Of a stretch of 49,469 nucleotides of DNA, positions 8,668 to 17,030 are shown one piece after another. Both the position numbers and the translations under genes were made by a program. Under the pieces are notes generated by a model, which was not told the origin of the DNA, searched no databases, and was given only the letters and a program-made list of their open reading frames with translations. How positions within the stretch are numbered: position 1 is the first letter of the stretch; every line of letters begins with the position of its first letter. The stretch is from contig DCFR01000039.1 of assembly GCA_002319815.1 (NCBI GenBank), forward strand, positions 1 through 49,469, written 5' to 3'. The DNA comes from Megamonas sp. UBA1799. Lineage in GTDB: Bacteria; Bacillota; Negativicutes; Selenomonadales; Selenomonadaceae.

Positions 8668-9990
8668 TCAGAGATTCCAATACAGATAGCCCGCCTGTGT
8701 TAACTCCGCTCCCGAAAATATGCTCTTCACATCCACAATAACTCTTTTCTGCCCATCCGCCGCCGGACGGAACATCCGGTCTATCGCCGTTCGCGACAAA
8801 CGCCGAAAAGCCTGATGCGCCACCAGGAATACCACGCAATCCGCATTCTCGATGGTCTGCATCGTCTGCAGCGGTATTCCATATTCACGTGTAAATTCCC
8901 CCGGGTCGGCCACGGGGTCAACTGCCACTGGCTCCAGACCATATTCCTGCAGCCAGTGAAATACATCCACCGGCCGGGAATTGCGCGTATCCGGGCAATC
9001 TTCCTTAAACGTCATCCCCAACAGATAAATTCTGGCCCGACAGACATCCAGTCCGGCATGAATCATTTTTTTCACAATGGCCTGCGCCACAAACTGACTC
9101 ATGCCATCATTGACCCGGCGTCCCGCCGCAATAATCTGGGAATGATACCCCAGCAGCTCCGCCTGATAAATAAAATAATACGGGTCAATGCCAATGCAAT
9201 GGCCGCCGACCAAACCTGGCTGAAAGCCCAGCGCATTCCACTTGGTGTTCATCGCCTTCAGGACTTCATTTGTATCAATATCCATACGGTCAAACACCAT
9301 TGCCAGTTCATTCATAAAAGCAATGTTGATATCCCGCTGCGCATTCTCCACCAGCTTAGCCGCCTCCGCGATCTTGATCGTCGGCGCCGGATAGACGCCG
9401 GCTTCAATAATCGTACTGTAAACGGCGGCAATGTCCCGCAAAGATTCTTCATCCATGCCAGAAACAATTTTACGGATATTCGTTAAGCGATGAACCCTAT
9501 CCCCAGGATTAATGCGCTCCGGCGAATAACCGATCTTAAAGTCCCGCCCGCAGAGAAGCCCGGATTCTTTCTCAAGAATCGGCCGGCAGATTTCTTCCGT
9601 GACCCCCGGATAAACCGTTGATTCAAACACGACAATACTGCCCGGCTGTAAATTGCGCCCTACAACCTCCGACGCGCTCCGTACTGGCAGCAAATCCGGT
9701 GTTTTATCACCATTGATCGGCGTCGGCACCGCCACAATCAAAAACGAAGCGGCCCGTAACTGCGTTTCATCCGTAGTAAAATGAATCGTAACATTTTTAA
9801 GAGCTTCCTCACCCAATTCCGCCGTTGAATCGCGCCCGGCCTTGTAGGCCGCAATCTTATCCTGATTAACGTCGAAACCAACGACATTGAACTGTCGGGC
9901 ATACGCCGCCGCCAATGGCAACCCAACATACCCCAACCCGATGACCGCCAGACTCTTTTCTTTCACCTGCAAGGCGCTGACCAAGCTCAT
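8668..9990 (-). CDS. UDP-N-acetylhexosamine 6-dehydrogenase (TviB/WbpA type)
   Basis: 440 aa. NAD-binding GLGYVG at 18-23, YSPERINPGD at 155-164, Lys212 and Asn216 in the central helix, catalytic Cys265 in GGHCIGIDP, and a C-terminal UDP-binding domain with a CPDTRNSR motif. The enzyme oxidises C6 of a UDP-sugar twice, giving a UDP-uronic acid. GHCIGIDPYY points to the UDP-HexNAc branch (TviB/WbpA/WecC) rather than UDP-glucose dehydrogenase, which has GGSCFPKD. The ATG at 9990 follows AGGAGAGGGG; a GTG at 10050 would overlap the upstream gene and is less likely. In the operon it should supply an acidic amino-sugar donor to the PilZ-fused synthase. Confidence 0.85.
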   Translation of the reverse strand: MSLVSALQVKEKSLAVIGLGYVGLPLAAAYARQFNVVGFDVNQDKIAAYKAGRDSTAELGEEALKNVTIHFTTDETQLRAASFLIVAVPTPINGDKTPDLLPVRSASEVVGRNLQPGSIVVFESTVYPGVTEEICRPILEKESGLLCGRDFKIGYSPERINPGDRVHRLTNIRKIVSGMDEESLRDIAAVYSTIIEAGVYPAPTIKIAEAAKLVENAQRDINIAFMNELAMVFDRMDIDTNEVLKAMNTKWNALGFQPGLVGGHCIGIDPYYFIYQAELLGYHSQIIAAGRRVNDGMSQFVAQAIVKKMIHAGLDVCRARIYLLGMTFKEDCPDTRNSRPVDVFHWLQEYGLEPVAVDPVADPGEFTREYGIPLQTMQTIENADCVVFLVAHQAFRRLSRTAIDRMFRPAADGQKRVIVDVKSIFSGAELTQAGYLYWNL

Positions 9991-10042
9991 AAAACCGCCC
10001 CTCTCCTGCTCTCCCACCCGGCACGGTGCTTCCAACAACGGT

Positions 10043-11818
10043 TTAATCACGATAATTTTTGAAAAAGTACGTTACAGACCCCCAGATCGTATTATTAAAG
10101 CTATGTGTCCTTAAATCGCGCAGATGATCATACTCCAGACTCAGCACCCAGTCTTTCTGCAGCGTATAACTGTAACCCAGGCCAAAGCCTTCAAATCCGG
10201 CCATATAATCCGCCATGCCATTCATGGTATGTTCAACATACGTCGAAGCCGGCTGATGATAATACTTTGCATAAACGCTGTATGTCCCCGGATTCCAGCT
10301 GTCCTCACGCCCATGGCTCAGCGTCAGCACATAACCATTGCCGTTGCCTTGATCGCGGTCCGCACCGTGCAGGAACATGGCACCAAAATCGAACCAGCCC
10401 ATTGGCTTGCGGAAATTTGCCATATAAATCGTGCGCGGCGCACCACCATAAATAGAATCAAAATGGTACCAGCCGCCCTCCAGCAAATAATCATCCGTCC
10501 TATAGGATGCGGTCAACGTCGACGCCCGATGCGCGGCATCAACCTTACCAACTTCTGCCGTATACTTCACCGGCCCGCCGACTTGTGCCCGAACGCCGAC
10601 AAACTTGCTGTCATAAATGTTGCCTTCAGCCATCAATGTGCTATACGCGCCAATGTCCAGCAGCGTTGCTCCGGAATGGCCGTGCAGATAATAGCGATCC
10701 AATTTAATTTTTCCATCCGAACCTTCGCCAATAAACGCTTTCTCGCTTTCGATCATGCCGATGGCATGCCAGTTGCCATCGATATTGTAATCCGGATACA
10801 GCCGCAGCCGCAGGCGTCCGCGGTTGCCAATGCTCTGCGAACCGGTGTTGCGGCCATAGTCCGCCCGAACCTCGCCGTCAATCCGCAGCCGTTTTGCCGG
10901 TGGAGACTGTGTTGGCGCAGTCTGCGCGACCGCCTGCGACTGCGCGGCCACATCATCAAAATAACCTATTTCCGCCAGCTCTGCAGCAAACTCCACGCGC
11001 AAATCGCCAACCGAACGCAGCAGATCCTCACTCGACGCCGGTTTAGCCGCCCCGGTTCCGATATCCGTCCCGTCCGCCGCCCCGGCATCGCCTGTATTCG
11101 CTGCTGCCGCGCTATCATCCGCAGCAGTGGTTTCCGTCCCCGCCACGTCGGTTGCATCAGCAGCGGCATCATCAGCGCTCGCCTGATCATTCGGCGCTGC
11201 CGGCTGCCCTGATGCTTCCACGGGCAGCCGGGCAGTCACCATGGATTGTTCAATATCCGCTTTACGCGCCTGCGTTTGCTGCATCATAATCTGATGCCGC
11301 TTCAGCTGCGCCTCCGCATTGGCCAGATCAACCGCCGCTTTATCAAGGGCTTCGGAATTCTGGCGATACTGCAGCCGCCGCTGGCCGGCATCGCCCGTCT
11401 GTCCGGAATAGCGCGCGGATTCCTGCATATCGTTTTTGACCGCATTAAACGCTGTCTTATACTCGCTTTCCAGCCGCGCGATCCAGTCTTTAAGCATCCG
11501 TTCCTGCATTTCATCCTGGACGGATAAACGGGTAATGGCCGTATATTCCCGTGTCAAGGCCACGGCTTGATTGCCTGCCTGCAGATTATTGGCATCATCC
11601 ATCCGCTTCAGCGCCTGTGCGGTCAGCATGGCCATCTGCTGACGAGATAGCCCCTGAGCCCCATTTCCCGGCAAAACAACATAACCGGCTTCGGCCAGTC
11701 CATTCATCGCATCATAAGCCCAATCCGGTACCGATCCCTCTGCCGTGCAGATAACTGCCGGGACCACCAGCAATGCCGCCAGTCCGCAACCGGAAAATAC
11801 CGTCATCGCATAGCTCAT
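10043..11818 (-). CDS. SLH-domain, coiled-coil, beta-barrel outer-membrane protein
   Basis: 591 aa. A signal peptide (about 1-26) is followed by a single SLH-like domain (about 28-80, with DWAYDAMNGLAEAGY), a helical coiled coil (about 85-200), a low-complexity Ala/Asp/Thr-rich linker (about 205-265), a second short helix, and a C-terminal segment from about 310 rich in alternating beta strands ending in an aromatic strand (TYFFKNY). This is the layout of Negativicutes OmpM-like proteins, in which SLH domains bind polyamine-modified peptidoglycan and the barrel sits in the outer membrane. The ATG at 11818 follows GGGAGG; an upstream ATG at 11842 would place that site inside the gene. As first gene of the polysaccharide operon it may be the export pore, which is inference. 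Confidence 0.75.
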   Translation of the reverse strand: MSYAMTVFSGCGLAALLVVPAVICTAEGSVPDWAYDAMNGLAEAGYVVLPGNGAQGLSRQQMAMLTAQALKRMDDANNLQAGNQAVALTREYTAITRLSVQDEMQERMLKDWIARLESEYKTAFNAVKNDMQESARYSGQTGDAGQRRLQYRQNSEALDKAAVDLANAEAQLKRHQIMMQQTQARKADIEQSMVTARLPVEASGQPAAPNDQASADDAAADATDVAGTETTAADDSAAAANTGDAGAADGTDIGTGAAKPASSEDLLRSVGDLRVEFAAELAEIGYFDDVAAQSQAVAQTAPTQSPPAKRLRIDGEVRADYGRNTGSQSIGNRGRLRLRLYPDYNIDGNWHAIGMIESEKAFIGEGSDGKIKLDRYYLHGHSGATLLDIGAYSTLMAEGNIYDSKFVGVRAQVGGPVKYTAEVGKVDAAHRASTLTASYRTDDYLLEGGWYHFDSIYGGAPRTIYMANFRKPMGWFDFGAMFLHGADRDQGNGNGYVLTLSHGREDSWNPGTYSVYAKYYHQPASTYVEHTMNGMADYMAGFEGFGLGYSYTLQKDWVLSLEYDHLRDLRTHSFNNTIWGSVTYFFKNYRD

Positions 11819-11935
11819 CTCTCTGCCTCCCAAGTTAAGCAATCATCCATTTACATGCAGTCAGGACCTTTTTCAAAGCAGAATCCGCCTGCAGCTAACG
11901 TCTCTTAAACCCACACATTCTGTTATAATGCACTC

Positions 11936-11965
11936 ATTATATCACGCCATCTTGAGCGCTTTCAA
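11936..11965 (-). promoter_or_regulatory. Promoter of the polysaccharide operon
   Basis: On the minus strand, -35 TTGAAA (11960-11965), an 18-base spacer and a consensus -10 TATAAT (11936-11941). It lies about 110 bases upstream of the SLH protein gene and after the rsmA stop. A long leader of roughly 110 bases follows. Confidence 0.7.
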
Positions 11966-12008
11966 CGAGGACATATGACCTTCCTCTATGCCATATAAAT
12001 CTTTAGGC

Positions 12009-12866
12009 CTAAATTTCTGAACTTAGTTGCTCTGACAAGCTGGCAAACTCTGCCAGAGATAACGTTTCTCCACGACGTCCAGGATCAATCGCCGCCGCTT
12101 CCATCGCCTGTGCCAGCCGTTCCCGTTCCATTCCCAGTGTTTTGAGCGCATTGGCCAGGGTTTTTCGCCGCTGGCCAAAAGCCGCCCGAACCAGCCGAAA
12201 AAATAGGCGCTCATCCTTGACCGTCACCGCCGGCTGCGTCCGGACCCGGCAGGCTATAACGACGGAATCGACCTCAGGTGCCGGCAAAAAAGAACGCGGC
12301 GGCACATCAAGAACAATGGACGGCTCGGTGTAATACTGCACCGCCACCGACAGTGATCCGTACTCCTTGCCTCCGGGCTGCGCCGTCATGCGCTCAGCCA
12401 CTTCTTTCTGTACCATTGTCACGATACTGCTAACCGGCAGCCGCTGTTCCAGCAAAGCCATTAGAATCGGCGTCGTAATATAGTAGGGAAGATTGGCAAC
12501 AACTTTAAACGGTTCATCCCCCATCAACGCACGAATATCAATCTTCAGAATATCGCCGGGAACAATACGGACCTGTTCATAGCCGGCCAAGGTCTCCGCC
12601 AGTACAGCCGGCAGTTTCTTATCCAGTTCCACAGCGGTAACTACTGCGCCGGCCTCCGCCAGCCCCTGGGTCAGCGTGCCGATACCGGGTCCGATTTCCA
12701 GCACCCGATCACCGGATACGACCTCGGCGGCCTCCACGATACCACGCACAATAGTTGCGTCGATCAGAAAATTTTGTCCCAACCGTTTACTGGCATGCAA
12801 ATGAAATGCCTGCAAAATATGCATGGTAGCCTCACGGCTGGCAATCTGCGGATGAATCATTTCCAT
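12009..12866 (-). CDS. rsmA: 16S rRNA dimethyladenosine transferase RsmA/KsgA
   Basis: 285 aa, normal length. This SAM-dependent enzyme dimethylates two adjacent adenosines in the 3' terminal helix of 16S rRNA during 30S assembly. Visible are KRLGQNFL near residues 28-35, SAM motif I EIGPGIGTLT, an acidic VELD after strand 2, and the catalytic NLPYYITTP. The start ATG shares one base with the rnmV stop (TAATG), with a GGAGGGGG Shine-Dalgarno, so translation is coupled. The pairing with rnmV matches Bacillus. The stop codon lies in a 12-base palindrome (12002-12013). Confidence 0.96.
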   Translation of the reverse strand: MEMIHPQIASREATMHILQAFHLHASKRLGQNFLIDATIVRGIVEAAEVVSGDRVLEIGPGIGTLTQGLAEAGAVVTAVELDKKLPAVLAETLAGYEQVRIVPGDILKIDIRALMGDEPFKVVANLPYYITTPILMALLEQRLPVSSIVTMVQKEVAERMTAQPGGKEYGSLSVAVQYYTEPSIVLDVPPRSFLPAPEVDSVVIACRVRTQPAVTVKDERLFFRLVRAAFGQRRKTLANALKTLGMERERLAQAMEAAAIDPGRRGETLSLAEFASLSEQLSSEI

Positions 12867-13417
12867 TATTTTTCCCCCTCCGTATTTTTCAGTGCTGTCA
12901 AAGCTGCTTCAAATTCATCCCGCGATACGCCATAATGATTTAGCCGCCGTAAAAAAGTCTTGGCGTTCGCATAGCCAACGCCCAGCGCCGCGCCCAATTG
13001 GGAGCGGCGTTCCACCGCATCCGCTGCCCCGCTCACTCCGGCCCGCAGCAGATCAGCAGCAGAAAAAATTACTGCCGGATGCCAGTCCAATGTATGTACC
13101 TTGGCCAGCGCCTGACGAATCGCCGTCGGCGAAGCCTGCTCCACACCAATATCATCATTGGCGGTCGCTTCTTCCTTAGGAATAAAAGCGTGTTTGGCCT
13201 CGGGAAACCGCTTGGCCAAAAAGCGGCGAATGCGCTCCCCCGCCGAATCAGGATCGGTCAGGATAATAATCCCTCGCTTATGATAAGCCTCCTGAATAGC
13301 TTCCAACGTGCGCCGCTGTAAACTAAAGCCGCCCGTAATAATACAATCCGCCTCGACGGCCTTATCGATGGCCACCACATCCATTTTTCCTTCTACTACC
13401 AAAACCTCTTTTATCAT
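12866..13417 (-). CDS. rnmV: Ribonuclease M5 (5S rRNA maturation)
   Basis: 183 aa. RNase M5 cuts precursor 5S rRNA in low-GC Gram-positive lineages. The N-terminal TOPRIM fold shows VVEGKMD (catalytic Glu) and LTDPDSAG (DxD metal motif), followed by the helical C-terminal half typical of the family. I use the ATG at 13417 with GGAG about 10 bases upstream; a TTG one codon earlier is the alternative. It follows tmk after a 50-base gap with a palindrome and runs directly into rsmA. Confidence 0.93.
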   Translation of the reverse strand: MIKEVLVVEGKMDVVAIDKAVEADCIITGGFSLQRRTLEAIQEAYHKRGIIILTDPDSAGERIRRFLAKRFPEAKHAFIPKEEATANDDIGVEQASPTAIRQALAKVHTLDWHPAVIFSAADLLRAGVSGAADAVERRSQLGAALGVGYANAKTFLRRLNHYGVSRDEFEAALTALKNTEGEK

Positions 13418-13456
13418 CAATCAAACGCTCCAATATCAATAGATTGTATTCTAAAC

Positions 13457-13480
13457 CCGAATGCTTTTAAAAGCATTCGG
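13457..13480. repeat. 24-base perfect palindrome over the tmk stop codon
   Basis: Two 12-base arms with no spacer; the RNA would form a stem with a 4-base loop. The tmk TAA lies at its centre. No T-run follows on the minus strand, so it is not a standard terminator. Confidence 0.7.
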
Positions 13481-14159
13481 TCTTGTCCGCCAAAAGCTGC
13501 TGAACGATACGATACACATCCGCATGAATATCCTCCACCCGCCGGGGAACGCCGCCGCTGCTGCAGGCAACGCGCTGCCAGCCATACCGGACAGCCAGCT
13601 CCGTATACGCCGTATGGCATTGATGCAGATAGCCAGCATCACGTTCATGAATATCTTCTGCGATCCCCTGCCGGCGAGCCCGCTCCGCAATCAAACGGTC
13701 CGCCACCGCCGGTTCCATATCGAGAAACAACACCAGATCGGGAATCGGCAGCCCCAATTTACAAAACTCAAAATCCCACAGCCACGCCAAATAATCCTGC
13801 TGTTCCTGTACGTCCTTAATCTTTACCGCCTGATGCACCATGTTGGAAGTCGTATACCGATCCGCCAGAATAATGCTGCCGGCCTCATAATCTGCCTGCC
13901 ATTTGATCCGAAAAGAAGCATACCGGTCAACCGCAAAAAAAGCGGTGGCAGCATAAGCATTCACCGCTTCTGCCTGCGCGCCGAAAGCCCCGCCCAGATA
14001 CATGCGCACCAAAGCCGATGAATCCGATGCATAGTCGGGAAACTCCACCCGCTTCACCGGCTGCTGATCCGCCAGCAAATGCTCATACAGCGCCTTTGTC
14101 TGCGTAGCTTTACCGGAGCCATCCCCGGCTTCTATAACAATCAGTTTGCCCTTGTGCAT
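13467..14159 (-). CDS. tmk: Thymidylate kinase
   Basis: 230 aa. Phosphorylates dTMP to dTDP. P-loop EAGDGSGKATQT at about 9-20 is a variant of the usual EGxEGxGKST. DRYTTSNMVHQ gives the DR(Y/H) substrate motif, and a lid-like arginine-rich segment (ERARRQG) follows. The ATG at 14159 has GGAAGGGA upstream and overlaps the preceding decarboxylase gene by 19 bases; a longer frame lies wholly inside that gene and is rejected. The yaaO-tmk neighbour order is also found in Bacillus. The variant P-loop belongs to a divergent Tmk branch common in anaerobic Firmicutes, so a broader deoxynucleoside-monophosphate role is possible. Confidence 0.88.
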   Translation of the reverse strand: MHKGKLIVIEAGDGSGKATQTKALYEHLLADQQPVKRVEFPDYASDSSALVRMYLGGAFGAQAEAVNAYAATAFFAVDRYASFRIKWQADYEAGSIILADRYTTSNMVHQAVKIKDVQEQQDYLAWLWDFEFCKLGLPIPDLVLFLDMEPAVADRLIAERARRQGIAEDIHERDAGYLHQCHTAYTELAVRYGWQRVACSSGGVPRRVEDIHADVYRIVQQLLADKTECF

Positions 14160-15625
14160 ATTTGTCCCTTCCTTACCACCCGGATTGTTCCCAGCGACGT
14201 ATCCTGCGGCCCGGTGACCTTCAGCCCGACCGCCGCCATAGAACGGATATGCTGCACTGTGTCCGCAGTAATTTCTTCCCCCGGGCACAAAACAGGTATC
14301 CCCGGCGGATAAAAAGTGATTTCTTCCGCCGCAATGCGGCCGATTCCCGCCGTAAAAGAAACCGTTTCCGCCGGAGCAAAGAACGCTTCGCGCGGCGTCA
14401 TTCGGACCTCAGGCGCCGCCGGCAAAGATACAGTCGGCAGCGCCAAAGGCACCGGCCGCCGGTAATTGCGCGCAAAACAGCGCAGCGCTCCCTCCAGAAT
14501 AGAAGCCTCACGCATGGTATCGGCCATGGAAATAATAAACAATACATTGTACGCATCGGCCAGCTCACATTGCAGCCGATACTGCCAGCGTAAAATATGT
14601 TCGGCTTCTGCGCCGGTCAACCCCAGCGCGCTCACCTGCACCGTCAATTTCGTCACATCCAGCGCCGCTGCGCCGGGACGTCCCATGTACTCCGACCCGA
14701 AACACCAAAGGCCATCCATCGCATTGACCGCCTGCCGGATACCCTCTGCCAAACGAACCGCACGCGTCATCAGCCGGGAACCGGACTCTGCCATCTGCAG
14801 CCGGGCAATATCCAGCGACGCCAGCAGCAGATAATTGGGGCTGGTCGAAGCCAGCAGCGCCGCCGTCTGGCGGACCCGCTCCTGATCCACCCGAAGCGAC
14901 TGTACCAGCAGCATAGAAGTCTGCGTCAGCGAACCCAGCAATTTATGCGTACTCAGCGCCGCCATATCCGCGCCACAGGCAATCGCCTCCGCAGGAAGTG
15001 CGCTGCTGAACGGCAAATGCGGCCCATGCGCTTCATCCACCAACAGCAGCATATTATGCGCATGTACCAGTGCCGCCAAGGCCTTTAAATCCGAAGCCAC
15101 GCCGTAATAGGTCGGATAAACCGCCACCAGTGCCTTCGCTTCCGGATGCGCGGCAATCGCTGCCTGGACGGCATCCGTTGTCAGGCCCATCGCAATGCCC
15201 AGGCGCACATCTATCTCCGGCTGAATATAAACCGGCCGCGCTCCGCATAGCACCAACCCGCCCATAATCGAACGATGCGCATTGCGCGGCACCAGCACTG
15301 TATCACCCGGCTGCAAAACGGAAAGCAGCATAGTATGAATAGCTCCGGTCGTCCCGTTGATCATAAAATAAGCCGCATCTGCACCGTAAAGATCGGCAGC
15401 CAGATCCTGCGCCTCCTTGATACACATGGAAGGGTGTCCCAGATCATCCAGCTCGGTCATGAGTGAAACCTCTTCCCGCAGTCCTTCCGGTGTAATCCGC
15501 TCCTTCAGCAGCGGATGAGCTCCCAATCCCTGCTTATGTCCCGGCGTATGAAAAGCAAGGGCGCCGCTCCCGGCGTAGGCCTTCATAGCCTCAGGAAGTG
15601 GTGCCCTTTTCTGATAATCCTTCAT
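14141..15625 (-). CDS. YaaO-type Orn/Lys/Arg decarboxylase (PLP fold I)
   Basis: 494 aa, the size of Bacillus YaaO/SpeA rather than the 700-aa inducible decarboxylases. The PLP Lys228 lies in STHKLLGSLTQ; VDEAHG near 196-201 supplies the Asp that holds the pyridine ring; AFHTPGHKQG near 24-33 is the family N-terminal motif. Members decarboxylate arginine, lysine or ornithine for polyamine synthesis; the substrate cannot be read from the sequence. It starts one base after the TAA of the kinase gene with a GAGGGA site and overlaps tmk. A second, unrelated decarboxylase lies at 17133. Confidence 0.9.
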   Translation of the reverse strand: MKDYQKRAPLPEAMKAYAGSGALAFHTPGHKQGLGAHPLLKERITPEGLREEVSLMTELDDLGHPSMCIKEAQDLAADLYGADAAYFMINGTTGAIHTMLLSVLQPGDTVLVPRNAHRSIMGGLVLCGARPVYIQPEIDVRLGIAMGLTTDAVQAAIAAHPEAKALVAVYPTYYGVASDLKALAALVHAHNMLLLVDEAHGPHLPFSSALPAEAIACGADMAALSTHKLLGSLTQTSMLLVQSLRVDQERVRQTAALLASTSPNYLLLASLDIARLQMAESGSRLMTRAVRLAEGIRQAVNAMDGLWCFGSEYMGRPGAAALDVTKLTVQVSALGLTGAEAEHILRWQYRLQCELADAYNVLFIISMADTMREASILEGALRCFARNYRRPVPLALPTVSLPAAPEVRMTPREAFFAPAETVSFTAGIGRIAAEEITFYPPGIPVLCPGEEITADTVQHIRSMAAVGLKVTGPQDTSLGTIRVVRKGQICTRAN

Positions 15626-15626
15626 T

Positions 15627-16880
15627 TTATCCCTCTGTCATTCTGGATTCTGCAGCCGGTTTTACAGCAGCCGCCTGCTCAGGCGCTTCCTGCGGTTTCA
15701 GGGACAGTTTCAGATGTACCTTGGTTCCCTTCCCCTTCGCCGAAGTTACGTTCAGCTGCGCGCCAATAATATTTGCCCGCTCCGTCATCCCCATCAGGCC
15801 AAAATGACCATTGCCCTCGGTTTCCTGACGCTCGGCTTCCATCTCATCCATATCAAAACCGGTCCCCTCGTCGGAAATCAGAATTGCCAGCGATGCTTCT
15901 GTAAAGAGGACGCGCACCGCCGCTTTTTTCGTATCCGCATGACGCTCTACGTTATTAAGCGCTTCCTGCACAATGCGAAACAAAGCCGCCTCAACATGCT
16001 TTGGCAAAGGAACTTCCGGGCCCTCAAGAGAAAACGTTGCTTCCAGAATACCACGCTCCCGCAGTTTCAGCAGCAACTGTTTAACGGCGGGAACCAGTCC
16101 CAGATCATCCAGCGACATTGGCCGCATGTCAAAAATAATCTGACGGATATCGGTCAGACAGCCTTTCAGTTGCTGACGAAGCTCCTGCAGATTCCGTTTT
16201 GCCTCATCCGGATCAATATCAATCATCCGCTCACAGATGGACGCCTGAAACAACAAATTGGCCACATCCTGCGCCGGCCCATCATGAATTTCCCGGGATA
16301 CACGAAAGCGTTCATCTTCCTGCGCCTTGATGATCGCAGCACTCAGAAAACGATTCTTCGTCGCGGCTTCCATCTGTGCCACAACATCGCTGAGCTGCGA
16401 GCCCAGATACCCCAGCACCGAACTGATACGCATCGCCAGCCGCTCAGCGCCAAGCACCGTTTTCTGCAAATTGTAAAGCCGGATCTCAAAGCGATCCCTC
16501 TGCTGCCGCAGTTGCCGCTCCTTTTCCCGAGCCACCCCTAAGCGGATCTGCACATCCTTCACCAGTTCATAACTCTTCTTGATGCGCTCCTCGGAATAAT
16601 CGGCAAAATTGCTGCTCACACGCACCAGATTCTGCTTTTCGCGCTGCTCCTGCCGCTCCAGTTCATCCACAACAGCAATCGTTTGCTGTGTCTGAGCTTT
16701 AATCTCCTCCAGATTCTTCTTACTCTCTTCCACTTCTGTCCTGGCCGCTTCATAAATATCAAAAACCTGCGACTTACTATTTTCAATTGACTTAATGATA
16801 TCCCGCAAAATCTCATTCAGCGAATGCTCGCTTAGTTGATCCAGCGAAGTTCCTTCTGCTGTATTGTCTGCTTCTGCCAT
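15627..16880 (-). CDS. DegS-like cytoplasmic sensor histidine kinase
   Basis: 417 aa without membrane helices. The N-terminal 180 residues are a long coiled-coil sensor region as in DegS. The HisKA_3 phosphoacceptor is His199 in SREIHDGPAQD, and an HATPase domain follows with EALNNVERHA (N box), SDEGTGFD (G1) and GHFGLMGM (G2). It would autophosphorylate and signal to a LuxR-type response regulator such as DegU. No response regulator adjoins it, unlike Bacillus degSU, so the partner must be elsewhere. The Ala/Pro-rich tail is unremarkable. The start has AGAAGGTGG upstream. It is the first gene of the run degS-yaaO-tmk-rnmV-rsmA. Confidence 0.88.
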   Translation of the reverse strand: MAEADNTAEGTSLDQLSEHSLNEILRDIIKSIENSKSQVFDIYEAARTEVEESKKNLEEIKAQTQQTIAVVDELERQEQREKQNLVRVSSNFADYSEERIKKSYELVKDVQIRLGVAREKERQLRQQRDRFEIRLYNLQKTVLGAERLAMRISSVLGYLGSQLSDVVAQMEAATKNRFLSAAIIKAQEDERFRVSREIHDGPAQDVANLLFQASICERMIDIDPDEAKRNLQELRQQLKGCLTDIRQIIFDMRPMSLDDLGLVPAVKQLLLKLRERGILEATFSLEGPEVPLPKHVEAALFRIVQEALNNVERHADTKKAAVRVLFTEASLAILISDEGTGFDMDEMEAERQETEGNGHFGLMGMTERANIIGAQLNVTSAKGKGTKVHLKLSLKPQEAPEQAAAVKPAAESRMTEG

Positions 16881-16915
16881 ACATTATCCACCTTCTAAGA
16901 AATACTGCTTCTTCT

Positions 16916-16944
16916 ATTTTAACCTAGATAAGAAGACAACGCAA
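16916..16944 (-). promoter_or_regulatory. Candidate promoter of the DegS-like kinase operon
   Basis: -35 TTGCGT (16939-16944), 17-base spacer, -10 TAAAAT (16916-16921). The -35 is weak, so this is a modest candidate; the spacing and the distance to the start (35 bases) fit. Confidence 0.4.
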
Positions 16945-17030
16945 AGGATTTCCATCTTTTTAACTAAAAAATATCCATGCCTATGTAAAAACGCCCGGCA
17001 CCGTCTAGTCGGAATACCTACTTTCTCTGG

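Noticed and set aside
10043..10050. GTG start of the UDP-sugar dehydrogenase at 10050
   Set aside because: It would add 20 residues unlike the family N terminus; the ATG at 9990 has a good ribosome binding site just before it.
10124..11212. Open frame on the plus strand opposite the SLH protein gene
   Set aside because: Antisense, Arg/Ile-rich product without motifs.
12002..12013. Palindrome TTTAGGCCTAAA at the rsmA stop as a terminator
   Set aside because: Short, AT-rich at the arms and without a T-run.
16884..16892. DnaA-box-like TTATCCACC as an independent box
   Set aside because: On the minus strand it is GGTGGATAA, part of the ribosome binding site of the kinase gene, which explains it well enough.
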